A DNA stretch of 23,995 nucleotides from Asaia bogorensis (lineage in GTDB: Bacteria > Pseudomonadota > Alphaproteobacteria > Acetobacterales > Acetobacteraceae): the NCBI GenBank assembly GCA_945886995.1, contig CAMCZJ010000014.1:1-23995 (forward strand), written 5' to 3'. The position numbers were made by a program, and so were the translations under genes. The notes below the pieces were generated by a model that saw nothing but the letters and a program-made list of their open reading frames with translations, ran no database searches and had not been told where the DNA came from. Shown here one piece after another: positions 14,416-21,685 of this stretch. How positions within the stretch are numbered: position 1 is the first letter of the stretch; every line of letters begins with the position of its first letter.

Positions 14416-15312
14416 CTATTGAGGCCCCGGTATCTCCGCCGCCAGAATCTGTCCCGATTGGCTTTCCGTGATCAGCAGCGTCACACCATCGGGTGCGAAG
14501 CGGCAATTGGTGGGCATGCGGCCAAAGGGCCGGCAATCCAGCGCAAATAGCGGCACGCCATGCGGATCCACGCCCCAGACCATGCCATGGCCGGGATTGG
14601 CGATGAACAGCCGGTCATGCACATCCACCGCCATGCCATCCGGCCCTGACGTGCCGGCGGGTGTGCGGAAGAAAAGATTGGCCTTGCCCACAATGGCGTC
14701 CGCGCGAAGGGCGAAGCGCCAGACCTCGCATGATCGGGTCATCGCCACATAGCAATGCGAACCCGCCTTGTTCAGCGCAATGCCATTCGGGCTCGGGCCG
14801 TTCGAAATCAGCCGATCAAGCCGCCCATCGGCGGCAAGCCGATAAACCCGCCCGCGCGGGTCCTGCAGCCCGGTCTGGCCTTGATCGGTGAAGAAGACCG
14901 CGCCTTGCGGCCCAAGCGTGACATCATTCAGGCCAAGAAACCCCTCACTGCCCACGGTTTCCAGCAAGGGCGCGATGGAACCGCGCGCCGGATCAAGGCT
15001 GAGAAGCCCATGGCGATAATCGGCAATCAGCAGCGCATCATCGGCGCCAAGGGCAAGGCCATTCGGCCAGCCATCATATTCCGCCAGCACTTCCCAAGCA
15101 TCACCGGGCCCCACCAGCAGGATGCGGCCATTGGGGATATCAGTCACCAGGAAGCGCCCCGCGCGATCAAAGCAGGGGCCTTCCAGGAAACTGTCAATCG
15201 GTGCGCCGGCGCGATTGGCATCCGCCCAGGAGGATCGGCGGAGATTCCGTAAGCTATCCGGCAGGCGGGCGAAGGGGCGGAGCGGGAGCTCCTGGGGGGC
15301 GGGAAACCACAT
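14416..15312 (-). CDS. SMP-30/gluconolactonase/LRE family protein
   Basis: A 298-aa six-bladed beta-propeller hydrolase of the SMP-30/gluconolactonase family, which opens sugar or other lactones with a divalent metal. The expected ligands are visible: E44 in FLEGPCFD, N176 in PSPNGIAL and D225 in SGPDGMAVD, with the substrate-side N129 in LNDVTLG. Repeating blade segments such as RFLVTDIPNGRI and LFIANPGHGMVWGVDP fit the fold. No signal peptide is evident. The true substrate is unknown. It lies 32 nt downstream of the HdeD-like gene on the same strand, and convergent with the antitoxin gene. Confidence 0.87.
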   Translation of the reverse strand: MWFPAPQELPLRPFARLPDSLRNLRRSSWADANRAGAPIDSFLEGPCFDRAGRFLVTDIPNGRILLVGPGDAWEVLAEYDGWPNGLALGADDALLIADYRHGLLSLDPARGSIAPLLETVGSEGFLGLNDVTLGPQGAVFFTDQGQTGLQDPRGRVYRLAADGRLDRLISNGPSPNGIALNKAGSHCYVAMTRSCEVWRFALRADAIVGKANLFFRTPAGTSGPDGMAVDVHDRLFIANPGHGMVWGVDPHGVPLFALDCRPFGRMPTNCRFAPDGVTLLITESQSGQILAAEIPGPQ

Positions 15313-15344
15313 GGGCAGAGCCTACGGGTTTCCCCCACGCCTTA

Positions 15345-15971
15345 TCAAATCCTGGTCTGCCCCGCTTCCTGCTGCGGGTTCTGATGGATGTGCTTAAGGC
15401 GCCAGCCAAGGCCGAGCATGATGACGCCCATGGCAATCGCCTCCAGCCCCACCATCCAGATGACCGCGAGCAAGCCCGGCCCGGGGCGCATGAGCATCCA
15501 GGCCCCGATCACGATATTCAAAGCCCCGAGCAGCCCAAGCAGCACAGAGGAAAGCCGGAAGGCCAGCATCAGCCGCGCCCCGCCTGACAGCAGGAACCAG
15601 GCAGCCGTCACAATCAACAGGCCAATGGCGGAAACCCCTGGTGCAAACAGGATCACCGCCGCCGCAACCAGGGAAATGATGCCGTCAATCCAAAGCCAGG
15701 TGCGGCTGCGTTCGCCCGTTGGATGGCCGCCCTTAACGGCCTGATAGATCGAACCGGCGCCATCCAGCGCCATCCAGGCGCCCAGAAAGGCCAGGATGAA
15801 AGCCAGCCCAAGCCCCGGGAAAAGGAAGACCAAGATACCGAAAATGATCGCGGCCACGCCGCGCAGCATGAAAATCCACCAGCTTCCGGCCGTCTGGCGC
15901 ACCAACTGCATGCCAAAGCGGCCGGTCAACAGCATGGATTCGGGCGGTGGCGGCGCTGCATTTCCTGACAT
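15345..15971 (-). CDS. HdeD family (DUF308) membrane protein
   Basis: A 208-aa protein with six hydrophobic segments arranged as three hairpins (starting near WWIFMLRGVAAIIFGILVFL, FILAFLGAWMALDGAGSIYQ and GIISLVAAAVILF), the layout of HdeD/DUF308 proteins. In E. coli HdeD is linked to acid resistance; the molecular role is unclear. I chose the ATG at 15971 because AAGGA lies 7 nt upstream on the minus strand; longer in-frame extensions enter the divergent intergenic region and look non-coding. It probably shares a transcript with the SMP-30 gene and is divergent from the molybdenum hydroxylase. Confidence 0.85.
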   Translation of the reverse strand: MSGNAAPPPPESMLLTGRFGMQLVRQTAGSWWIFMLRGVAAIIFGILVFLFPGLGLAFILAFLGAWMALDGAGSIYQAVKGGHPTGERSRTWLWIDGIISLVAAAVILFAPGVSAIGLLIVTAAWFLLSGGARLMLAFRLSSVLLGLLGALNIVIGAWMLMRPGPGLLAVIWMVGLEAIAMGVIMLGLGWRLKHIHQNPQQEAGQTRI

Positions 15972-16135
15972 AAGCTTGTCCTTTTCTTTTTCGTTAAACC
16001 ACCCTGACAGAATGAAGGCGCTCGTGCAATCGCGCCGTCCGCGACAAATCGTGGCGCGCGAGGCCTTTCCCCCTTTCCATCCCCCCCCCACCTGTTGAAT
16101 GATACCCAGGAACGCGAAACAGGGAGTACCTCGCC

Positions 16136-18469
16136 ATGGCAAAATTCGGCCTCAGCCAATCCATTCGTCGTGTCGAAGACCCAAGGCTGCTGAAAGGCGA
16201 TGGGCAATATACCGCCGATATCAGCCTGGTGGGCGAAGCCCAGGGCGTGGTGCTGCGCAGCCCCCATGCCCATGCTGCGATCAAGGCCATCTCCACCGCC
16301 GCCGCCAAAGCCATGCCGGGGGTGCTGGGGGTTTATACCGCGGCTGATCTGGCCGCCGAGGGGTTGGGCCCGCTGCCTTGCCTCATTCCGCTGAAGAATA
16401 GCGATGGCTCGCCGCTGTCATCCACGCCGCGCCCGGTGCTGGCGGATGGCACGGTGCGCCATGTGGGTGACCCGGTCGCTTTCGTGGTGGCCGAAACTGC
16501 CAAGGCCGCGCGCGATGCTGCTGAGGCGATTGAGGTGGAATACGAGATCCTGCCCTCGGCCACCGATCTTGCCAGCGCGACCAAGCCAGGTCAGCCGCAA
16601 ATCTGGCCGAGTGCGCCGAACAATACCTGCTTTGATTGGCATGTCGGCGACAAGGACAAGACCGATGCGCTGTTTGCCAAGGCCGCGCATGTCACGCGGC
16701 TGACAGTGGTGAATAACCGCGTTGTCGTCGCCAGCATGGAAGCCCGCGCGGCGGTGGCGGATTATGATGCCGCGAGCAACAAATGGACGCTGCACACCAA
16801 TACCCAGGGGTCCTGGCTGGTGCGGAAGCTTCTGGCGGGCAGCGTCTTCAACCTGCCGGAAGATCATTTCCGCGTGGTGACGCCTGATGTCGGCGGCGGC
16901 TTCGGCATGAAGCTGTTCTTGTATGCCGAACATGTGCTGACCTGCTTCGCCGCGCGTAAGCTCAAGCGCCCCGTGAAATGGACGTCAGAACGCACGGAAG
17001 CCTTCCAGTCAGACACGCATGGGCGCGATAACATCACCGCCGGTGAATTGGCGCTGGACAAGGATGGCAAATTCCTCGCGCTGCGCACCAAGAACTGGGC
17101 GAATATGGGCGCCTATCTGAACACCTTCGCGCCCTTCATCCCAACCGGCGCGGGCACCAAGGTGCTGGCGAGCGTTTATGATTTCGGCGCCATCTACGCC
17201 AATGTTGTCGGCGTAATCACCAATACCGTGCCGGTGGATGCCTATCGCGGCGCTGGCCGGCCGGAGAGCAATTATCTGGTGGAACGCCTGATTGACACGG
17301 CGGCGCAGGAAATTGGCATGGATCGCGTTGCGATCCGCAAGCGGAACATGGTGCCGTCATCCGCCATGCCGTACGTCTCGGCCATGGGGCAGCGCTATGA
17401 TTCAGGTGAATTCGCCAAGCTGATGGATACCGCGCTTGAACGCCTGAATTGGTCCGGCTTCGCGGCGCGGCGCGCGGAAAGCCAGCGGCGCGGCAAAAGG
17501 CGCGGCATTGGCTTTGCCTATTACCTGGAAGCCACCGGCGGTGACGCGACGGAAAACGCCGCGGTGCGTTTTGCCGATGATGGCTTCGTGGATGTTTATG
17601 TCGGCACGCAAAGCACCGGGCAGGGGCATGAAACCGCCTATGCCATGCTGACTAGCCATGAGCTTGGCATTCCGATTGAAAAAATCCGCGTGCGCCAGGG
17701 CGATTCCGAAAGCCTGCCTTCGGGCGGTGGCACGGGTGGTGCGCGCAGCCTTTATTCCGAAGGTCAGGCCATTCTGGTGACGGCGGCCTCAGTTGTCGAA
17801 AAGGGTAAGAAGGCAGCGTCCGAGCATCTGGAAGCCGCAGTCGCGGATATTGAATTCACCACGGCCAATGGCCGCTTTGGCGTAGTGGGCACCGATAAGG
17901 GCATTGGCATTCTGGAATTGGCCGCGGCGCAGAAGGCGCGCGCTGCCAAGGGCCAGGAAGTGACGCTGCTGGATGCTTTGGAAGTGGCGCAGATCAAATC
18001 CCACACTTTCCCCAATGGCTGCCACGCCGCCGAGGTTGAGGTGGACCCCGATACGGGCATCATCAAAGTCGCGAATTATGTCGTGATTGATGATGTGGGC
18101 CATGCGCTGAACCCGCTGATTGTGCGCGGCCAGGTGCATGGTGGGGTGGCGCAGGGCATTGGTCAGGCCATGCTGGAACGCACTGCCTTCGATGCGGAAA
18201 GCGGCCAGCTTCTGTCAGCATCCTTCATGGATTACGCGCTGCCGCGCGCCGATGACCTGCCGAATATTGACGTGGATTTCATCGAGGTTCCGTGTGAGAC
18301 CAATCCGCTTGGCGTGAAGGGTGCGGGGGAGGCTGGCGCTGTTGGCAGCCCGCCTGCGCTCATCAATGCGGTGGTGGATGCGCTGGCCGGTGATGGCGTG
18401 AAGCATATTGATATGCCCGCGACACCGGAAATCGTCTGGAAGGCCCTGGCGACTTCCAAGGCAGCGTAA
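16136..18469 (+). CDS. Xanthine dehydrogenase family molybdopterin-binding large subunit
   Basis: A 777-aa catalytic subunit of the molybdenum hydroxylase family (CoxL/aldehyde oxidase/xanthine dehydrogenase). It has an N-terminal hammerhead domain (SIRRVEDPRLLKGDGQYTAD, RSPHAHA), then Moco-binding segments VGGGFGMKLFLYAEH and STGQGHETAYAM, and the catalytic Glu E732 in VKGAGEAGAVGSP. The active-site loop is AYRGAGR (369-375), not the AYRCSFR of true aerobic CO dehydrogenases, so a CO-oxidising role is unlikely and the substrate is probably an aldehyde or N-heterocycle. AGGGAG (16121-16126) is 9 nt before the ATG. FAD and 2Fe-2S subunits normally encoded beside it are absent from this window; moaB follows on the opposite strand. 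Confidence 0.9.
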   Translation: MAKFGLSQSIRRVEDPRLLKGDGQYTADISLVGEAQGVVLRSPHAHAAIKAISTAAAKAMPGVLGVYTAADLAAEGLGPLPCLIPLKNSDGSPLSSTPRPVLADGTVRHVGDPVAFVVAETAKAARDAAEAIEVEYEILPSATDLASATKPGQPQIWPSAPNNTCFDWHVGDKDKTDALFAKAAHVTRLTVVNNRVVVASMEARAAVADYDAASNKWTLHTNTQGSWLVRKLLAGSVFNLPEDHFRVVTPDVGGGFGMKLFLYAEHVLTCFAARKLKRPVKWTSERTEAFQSDTHGRDNITAGELALDKDGKFLALRTKNWANMGAYLNTFAPFIPTGAGTKVLASVYDFGAIYANVVGVITNTVPVDAYRGAGRPESNYLVERLIDTAAQEIGMDRVAIRKRNMVPSSAMPYVSAMGQRYDSGEFAKLMDTALERLNWSGFAARRAESQRRGKRRGIGFAYYLEATGGDATENAAVRFADDGFVDVYVGTQSTGQGHETAYAMLTSHELGIPIEKIRVRQGDSESLPSGGGTGGARSLYSEGQAILVTAASVVEKGKKAASEHLEAAVADIEFTTANGRFGVVGTDKGIGILELAAAQKARAAKGQEVTLLDALEVAQIKSHTFPNGCHAAEVEVDPDTGIIKVANYVVIDDVGHALNPLIVRGQVHGGVAQGIGQAMLERTAFDAESGQLLSASFMDYALPRADDLPNIDVDFIEVPCETNPLGVKGAGEAGAVGSPPALINAVVDALAGDGVKHIDMPATPEIVWKALATSKAA

Positions 18470-18510
18470 GGCAACACGCGCGAGGGGTTTTCGCCTCCCT
18501 GGCGCGCCCG

Positions 18511-19050
18511 TTATACGGGCTTCAAATGTTCCAAAAGGCGCGGCATCAGCTCCACCAGATTGCAGGGGCGGTGCCGCGAATCCAATTGGAAGCGCAGAAT
18601 CTCATCCCAGCCATCCTTACAGGCGCCGGTTGAACCAGGCAGCGCGAAAAGATAGGTGCCGCCGGCAACGCCGCCCATGGCGCGCGATTGGATGGTTGAT
18701 GTGCCGATCTTCTGAAAACTGATCCAGCGGAATAATTCGCCGAAGCCTTCGATTTCCTTCTCCAGCACGCGCTTGAAGGCTTCCGGCGTCACGTCCCGCC
18801 CCGTGATGCCGGTGCCGCCAGTGGTGATCACGCAATCCACGGCCGGGTCCGCAATCCAGCGGCGCAGCACGGCTTCAATCGCGTCCGGATCATCCTTCAC
18901 AATTTCGCGCGCGACGCAGTGATGCCGCGCGGCTTCGATCCTATCCTGTAGCGTCTGGCCTGAACGGTCGCTCGCCATGTCGCGCGTGTCGCTCACGGTC
19001 AGGACCGCGATATTCACGGGCAGGAATTTCAGGCTTTCATCAATCGGCAT
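18511..19050 (-). CDS. moaB: Molybdenum cofactor biosynthesis protein B
   Basis: MoaB/MogA-family protein acting in the molybdopterin adenylylation steps of Moco synthesis. The 179-aa product contains VNIAVLTVSDTRD, VITTGGTGITGRDVTPEAF (74-92), a segment FQKIGTSTIQSRAMGGVAGG and ALPGSTGACKDGWDEIL (136-152), all typical of MoaB. I chose the ATG at 19050, with AGGAA about 10 nt upstream; a TTG at 19071 is in frame but less likely. It is convergent with the molybdenum hydroxylase gene, 41 nt apart, and divergent from the carboxylase gene. Proximity to a Moco enzyme fits its role. Confidence 0.93.
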   Translation of the reverse strand: MPIDESLKFLPVNIAVLTVSDTRDMASDRSGQTLQDRIEAARHHCVAREIVKDDPDAIEAVLRRWIADPAVDCVITTGGTGITGRDVTPEAFKRVLEKEIEGFGELFRWISFQKIGTSTIQSRAMGGVAGGTYLFALPGSTGACKDGWDEILRFQLDSRHRPCNLVELMPRLLEHLKPV

Positions 19051-19176
19051 GGCGGCGTCTTTCCTGGGCAAGCGCCCTTATGATGGGGGTTCGGAGGGCT
19101 GACGACAACGCCCGCTTGCAGGGCGCGGAAACTCGCGTGACACTCGCTGGCAGAGAGAAGCCTAGGGAAACGCCCC

Positions 19177-20733
19177 ATGACGTGGCAACCGGAAATCGAG
19201 GAACTGAAACGCCGCCAATCCATGGCCGAGGCCATGGGCGGGCCGGATAAGGTGAAACGCCAGCATGATGGCGGGCGGCTGACCGTGCGCGAACGTGTGT
19301 TGAAGCTGGTGGATAAGGACAGCTTCCATGAAGTTGGCGCCATTGCCGGGCGCGGCGAATATGACGCCAAGGGCGATCTGGTGACGCTGACACCTTCCAA
19401 CTGCGTCATGGGCCGGGGCGAGATCGAAGGCCGCTCTGTGGTGGTGGTGGGTGATGATTTCACCGTACGCGGCGGCAGCGCGGATGCGACCATTCGCGAA
19501 AAACCCATTATGGCGGAACGGATGGCCGCTGAATTGCGCCTGCCGATCATTCGCATGATTGAAGGTTCCGGCGGTGGTGGTTCGGTCAAAACCATCGAAA
19601 CCACAGGCCGCGCCAATCTGCCGGGCGGCGTTGGTGGCACGCAGCTTTATCATCTGACAACGCAGAATCTTGGACTGGTGCCGGTGGTAACACTCGGCCT
19701 TGGGTCTGTGGCCGGGCTTGGCGCGGCGCGGTTGGCGGCGGCGCATTATTCGGTGATGACGAAATCCTCGGCGATGTTTGTGGCCGGCCCGCCTGTTGTG
19801 GCCCGGCTTGGCGAAAAGCTTGAAAAGCGCGACCTCGGCGGTTGGGAGATTCAATGCAAGGCTGGCGCGGTGGATGATGCGGTGGACACGGAAGAAGAAG
19901 CCTTTGCTGCCGCGCGACGCTTTCTGTCTTACCTGCCGCAATCGGTGTTTGAGGTCTCTCCCCGCTTACGGTCGCGCGATGCTCCGGGGCGACGCGATGC
20001 GAAGCTGATCAGCGCAATCCCGCGTGACCCACGCCAAGCCTATAAGATGCGCCCGATTGTCGAAACGCTATTCGACAAGAGCAGTTTCTTCGAAATGGGC
20101 CGCTGGTTTGGCCGGCCGATCATCACGGGCCTTGCGCGGCTGGATGGCCTGCCGGTCGCGGTGATGGCATCAGACCCGGTATTCTCCGGCGGGTCCTGGA
20201 CTGCCGATGCTTGTGCCAAGATCATCCGCTTCGTGGATATGGCGGAAACCTTCCATCTGCCGGTGGTCTATCTGATGGATTGCCCGGGCTTCGCCGTTGG
20301 GCTCGATGCGGAGAAAACCGCCACCATCCGCTGGGGGGTGCGCGCCATGGCGGCGGTCAATCAATGCCGCGCGCCCTGGTGCACGGTGATTTTGCGCAAT
20401 GCCTTTGGTGTTGCGGGCGTGGTGCATCAACCGGCCGGGCGCTATTCCATCCGCTATGCATGGCCATCCGGGCGCTGGGGGTCCTTGCCACTCGAAGGCG
20501 GGATTGAGGCTGCCTATGCGGCAGAAGTGAATGCTGCGACGGATCGGGAGGCGAAGATCGCGGAAATTGACGAACGCTTGCAGAAACTGCGTTCCCCTTT
20601 CCGCACCGCCGAGGCTTTTTGGGTGGAAGAGATCATAGACCCGCGCGAAACCCGCCCGCTGCTCTGCGATTTCGCGCGCATTGCGGAACCCTTGCGCGGC
20701 AAGGGCCTAGCCGCACTTACCATGCGGCCCTGA
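19177..20733 (+). CDS. Acyl-CoA carboxylase carboxyltransferase (beta) subunit
   Basis: A 518-aa crotonase-fold carboxyltransferase that would move the carboxyl group from carboxybiotin to an acyl-CoA (propionyl-, acetyl-, methylcrotonyl-CoA or similar). The N-terminal half has GGRLTVRERVLKLVD and the acyl-CoA oxyanion segment GSGGGGS (130-136); the C-terminal half has DCPGFAVGLDAEK (368-380) and GVAGVVHQPAGRYSIRYAWP for carboxybiotin. AGGGA (19164-19168) is 8 nt upstream of the ATG. No biotin carboxylase or biotin carrier gene lies in the window, so its alpha partner must be elsewhere, if it has one. The substrate is not assigned. The stop abuts the convergent DUF2189 gene with no gap. Confidence 0.88.
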   Translation: MTWQPEIEELKRRQSMAEAMGGPDKVKRQHDGGRLTVRERVLKLVDKDSFHEVGAIAGRGEYDAKGDLVTLTPSNCVMGRGEIEGRSVVVVGDDFTVRGGSADATIREKPIMAERMAAELRLPIIRMIEGSGGGGSVKTIETTGRANLPGGVGGTQLYHLTTQNLGLVPVVTLGLGSVAGLGAARLAAAHYSVMTKSSAMFVAGPPVVARLGEKLEKRDLGGWEIQCKAGAVDDAVDTEEEAFAAARRFLSYLPQSVFEVSPRLRSRDAPGRRDAKLISAIPRDPRQAYKMRPIVETLFDKSSFFEMGRWFGRPIITGLARLDGLPVAVMASDPVFSGGSWTADACAKIIRFVDMAETFHLPVVYLMDCPGFAVGLDAEKTATIRWGVRAMAAVNQCRAPWCTVILRNAFGVAGVVHQPAGRYSIRYAWPSGRWGSLPLEGGIEAAYAAEVNAATDREAKIAEIDERLQKLRSPFRTAEAFWVEEIIDPRETRPLLCDFARIAEPLRGKGLAALTMRP

Positions 20734-21513
20734 TCACGCTTCAATCACCAAATCCTTATAGGCATGCCAGGTGGCATGCCCGATCAATGGCACCACAAGT
20801 GCGAGGCCGAGGAAGAAGGGCACCATCGCGAAAGCGGTGAATACCACAATCAGCCCAGCCCAGAAGATCATGGCGCCCGGATTGGTCAGCACCGCACGCA
20901 TGGAAAGCACAATTGCTTCCATGGCGGAGACATCGCGATCCACCAGCATGGGAATGGAAATCGCTGAAATCGCGAAAGCCGCTGCGGCCAGAATGGCGCC
21001 TGCGCCGGTGCCGACAATCAAGAATGGCAGCAACATTTCAGACCGCAACATGGCCATCGGCAAATCTTCGAGAGCTGGCGTGAAATTGATGCCGAACATC
21101 AGCATGAAAATCAGTGCTGCAACGCGCACCCAGAACAAATGCAGAATCACCAGTACAACGCCCAGAAAGGCAAGTTGCTGGCCATTGCGCGTGAAGCCGG
21201 CAAGGCAGGCCTTGAAGGTGACAGGTTTGCCCTCAGCGCGGAGCCGGCTTGCCTCATAAAGCCCGGTCGCGAGCAAGGGGGCGACCATGAAAAACCCTGC
21301 CGAGGCCGGCAGGATCACCCAGGCCGAACGCACCCCGAGCAGGATCAGAATCAGCAGCCAGCCCGCAGCGGCCAAGGCGCCGCCATAGAAAAAGCTGATC
21401 ATTGGGATCGCCATAAGGTCGCGCCAACCGGCATTCAGCCAGACCCAGGGGCGATCGGGTGCCACCTTCCGAATGGTGAGCCGGCGCGGCGCAATGGCTG
21501 CATCGCTTGGCAT
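20734..21513 (-). CDS. DUF2189 family integral membrane protein
   Basis: A 259-aa inner-membrane protein with about six hydrophobic segments. The conserved pattern includes the N-terminal LTIRKVAPDRPWVWLNAGWR (roughly residues 11-30), the segment MISFFYGGALAAAGWLLILI and the C-terminal VVPLIGHATWHAYKDLV, typical of DUF2189. Its function is unknown. I start at the ATG at 21513, preceded by GGAGGAAG on the minus strand at good spacing; an upstream in-frame start near 21591 would extend into the intergenic region. It is divergent from ccoN with an FNR/FixK box midway, so it may respond to oxygen (inference). DUF2189 genes are often near cytochrome oxidase genes in alphaproteobacteria, as far as I recall. 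Confidence 0.85.
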   Translation of the reverse strand: MPSDAAIAPRRLTIRKVAPDRPWVWLNAGWRDLMAIPMISFFYGGALAAAGWLLILILLGVRSAWVILPASAGFFMVAPLLATGLYEASRLRAEGKPVTFKACLAGFTRNGQQLAFLGVVLVILHLFWVRVAALIFMLMFGINFTPALEDLPMAMLRSEMLLPFLIVGTGAGAILAAAAFAISAISIPMLVDRDVSAMEAIVLSMRAVLTNPGAMIFWAGLIVVFTAFAMVPFFLGLALVVPLIGHATWHAYKDLVIEA

Positions 21514-21593
21514 GAAAGCTTCCTCCGCTTGCCCCACGGGCGCAAAGCCCGCGCGATTGGACGGATAAATTAGCGCAGAGCCGTTTGGCAAAA

Positions 21594-21607
21594 TTGATCC
21601 GGATCAA
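21594..21607. promoter_or_regulatory. Perfect FNR/FixK/Anr box
   Basis: TTGAT-CCGG-ATCAA is an exact match to the FNR/FixK consensus TTGAT-N4-ATCAA. Its centre (21600.5) is about 86 nt from the ccoN ATG and about 87 nt from the DUF2189 ATG. A class II start site for ccoN would then fall near 21642. Microaerobic activation of cbb3 oxidase by FixK/FNR-type regulators is well established, so the assignment is strong by context. Confidence 0.88.
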
Positions 21608-21642
21608 GGACGTTCCGCGCCCGTCGGGTTTTTCTGCCCTTC

Positions 21643-21669
21643 GACGCGGGCCGTTTCGAGTCCCGCGTC
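21643..21669 (+). other. Hairpin in the probable ccoN 5' leader
   Basis: GACGCGGG (21643-21650) pairs perfectly with CCCGCGTC (21662-21669) across an 11-nt loop, ending 2 nt before the GAGGGAG Shine-Dalgarno sequence (21672-21678). If transcription starts about 41 nt after the FNR box centre, this stem lies at the very 5' end of the mRNA, where it could protect the transcript. The start site is inferred. Confidence 0.5.
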
Positions 21670-21685
21670 TTGAGGGAGACTAGAT

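Noticed and set aside
15972..16142. N-terminal extension of the HdeD-like protein
   Set aside because: The extension has no hydrophobic or family-like content and would run into the start of the molybdenum hydroxylase; the ATG at 15971 has an ideal AAGGA site.
16136..18469. Aerobic carbon monoxide dehydrogenase CoxL
   Set aside because: The active-site loop is AYRGAGR, lacking the Cys of AYRCSFR, and coxM/coxS are absent.
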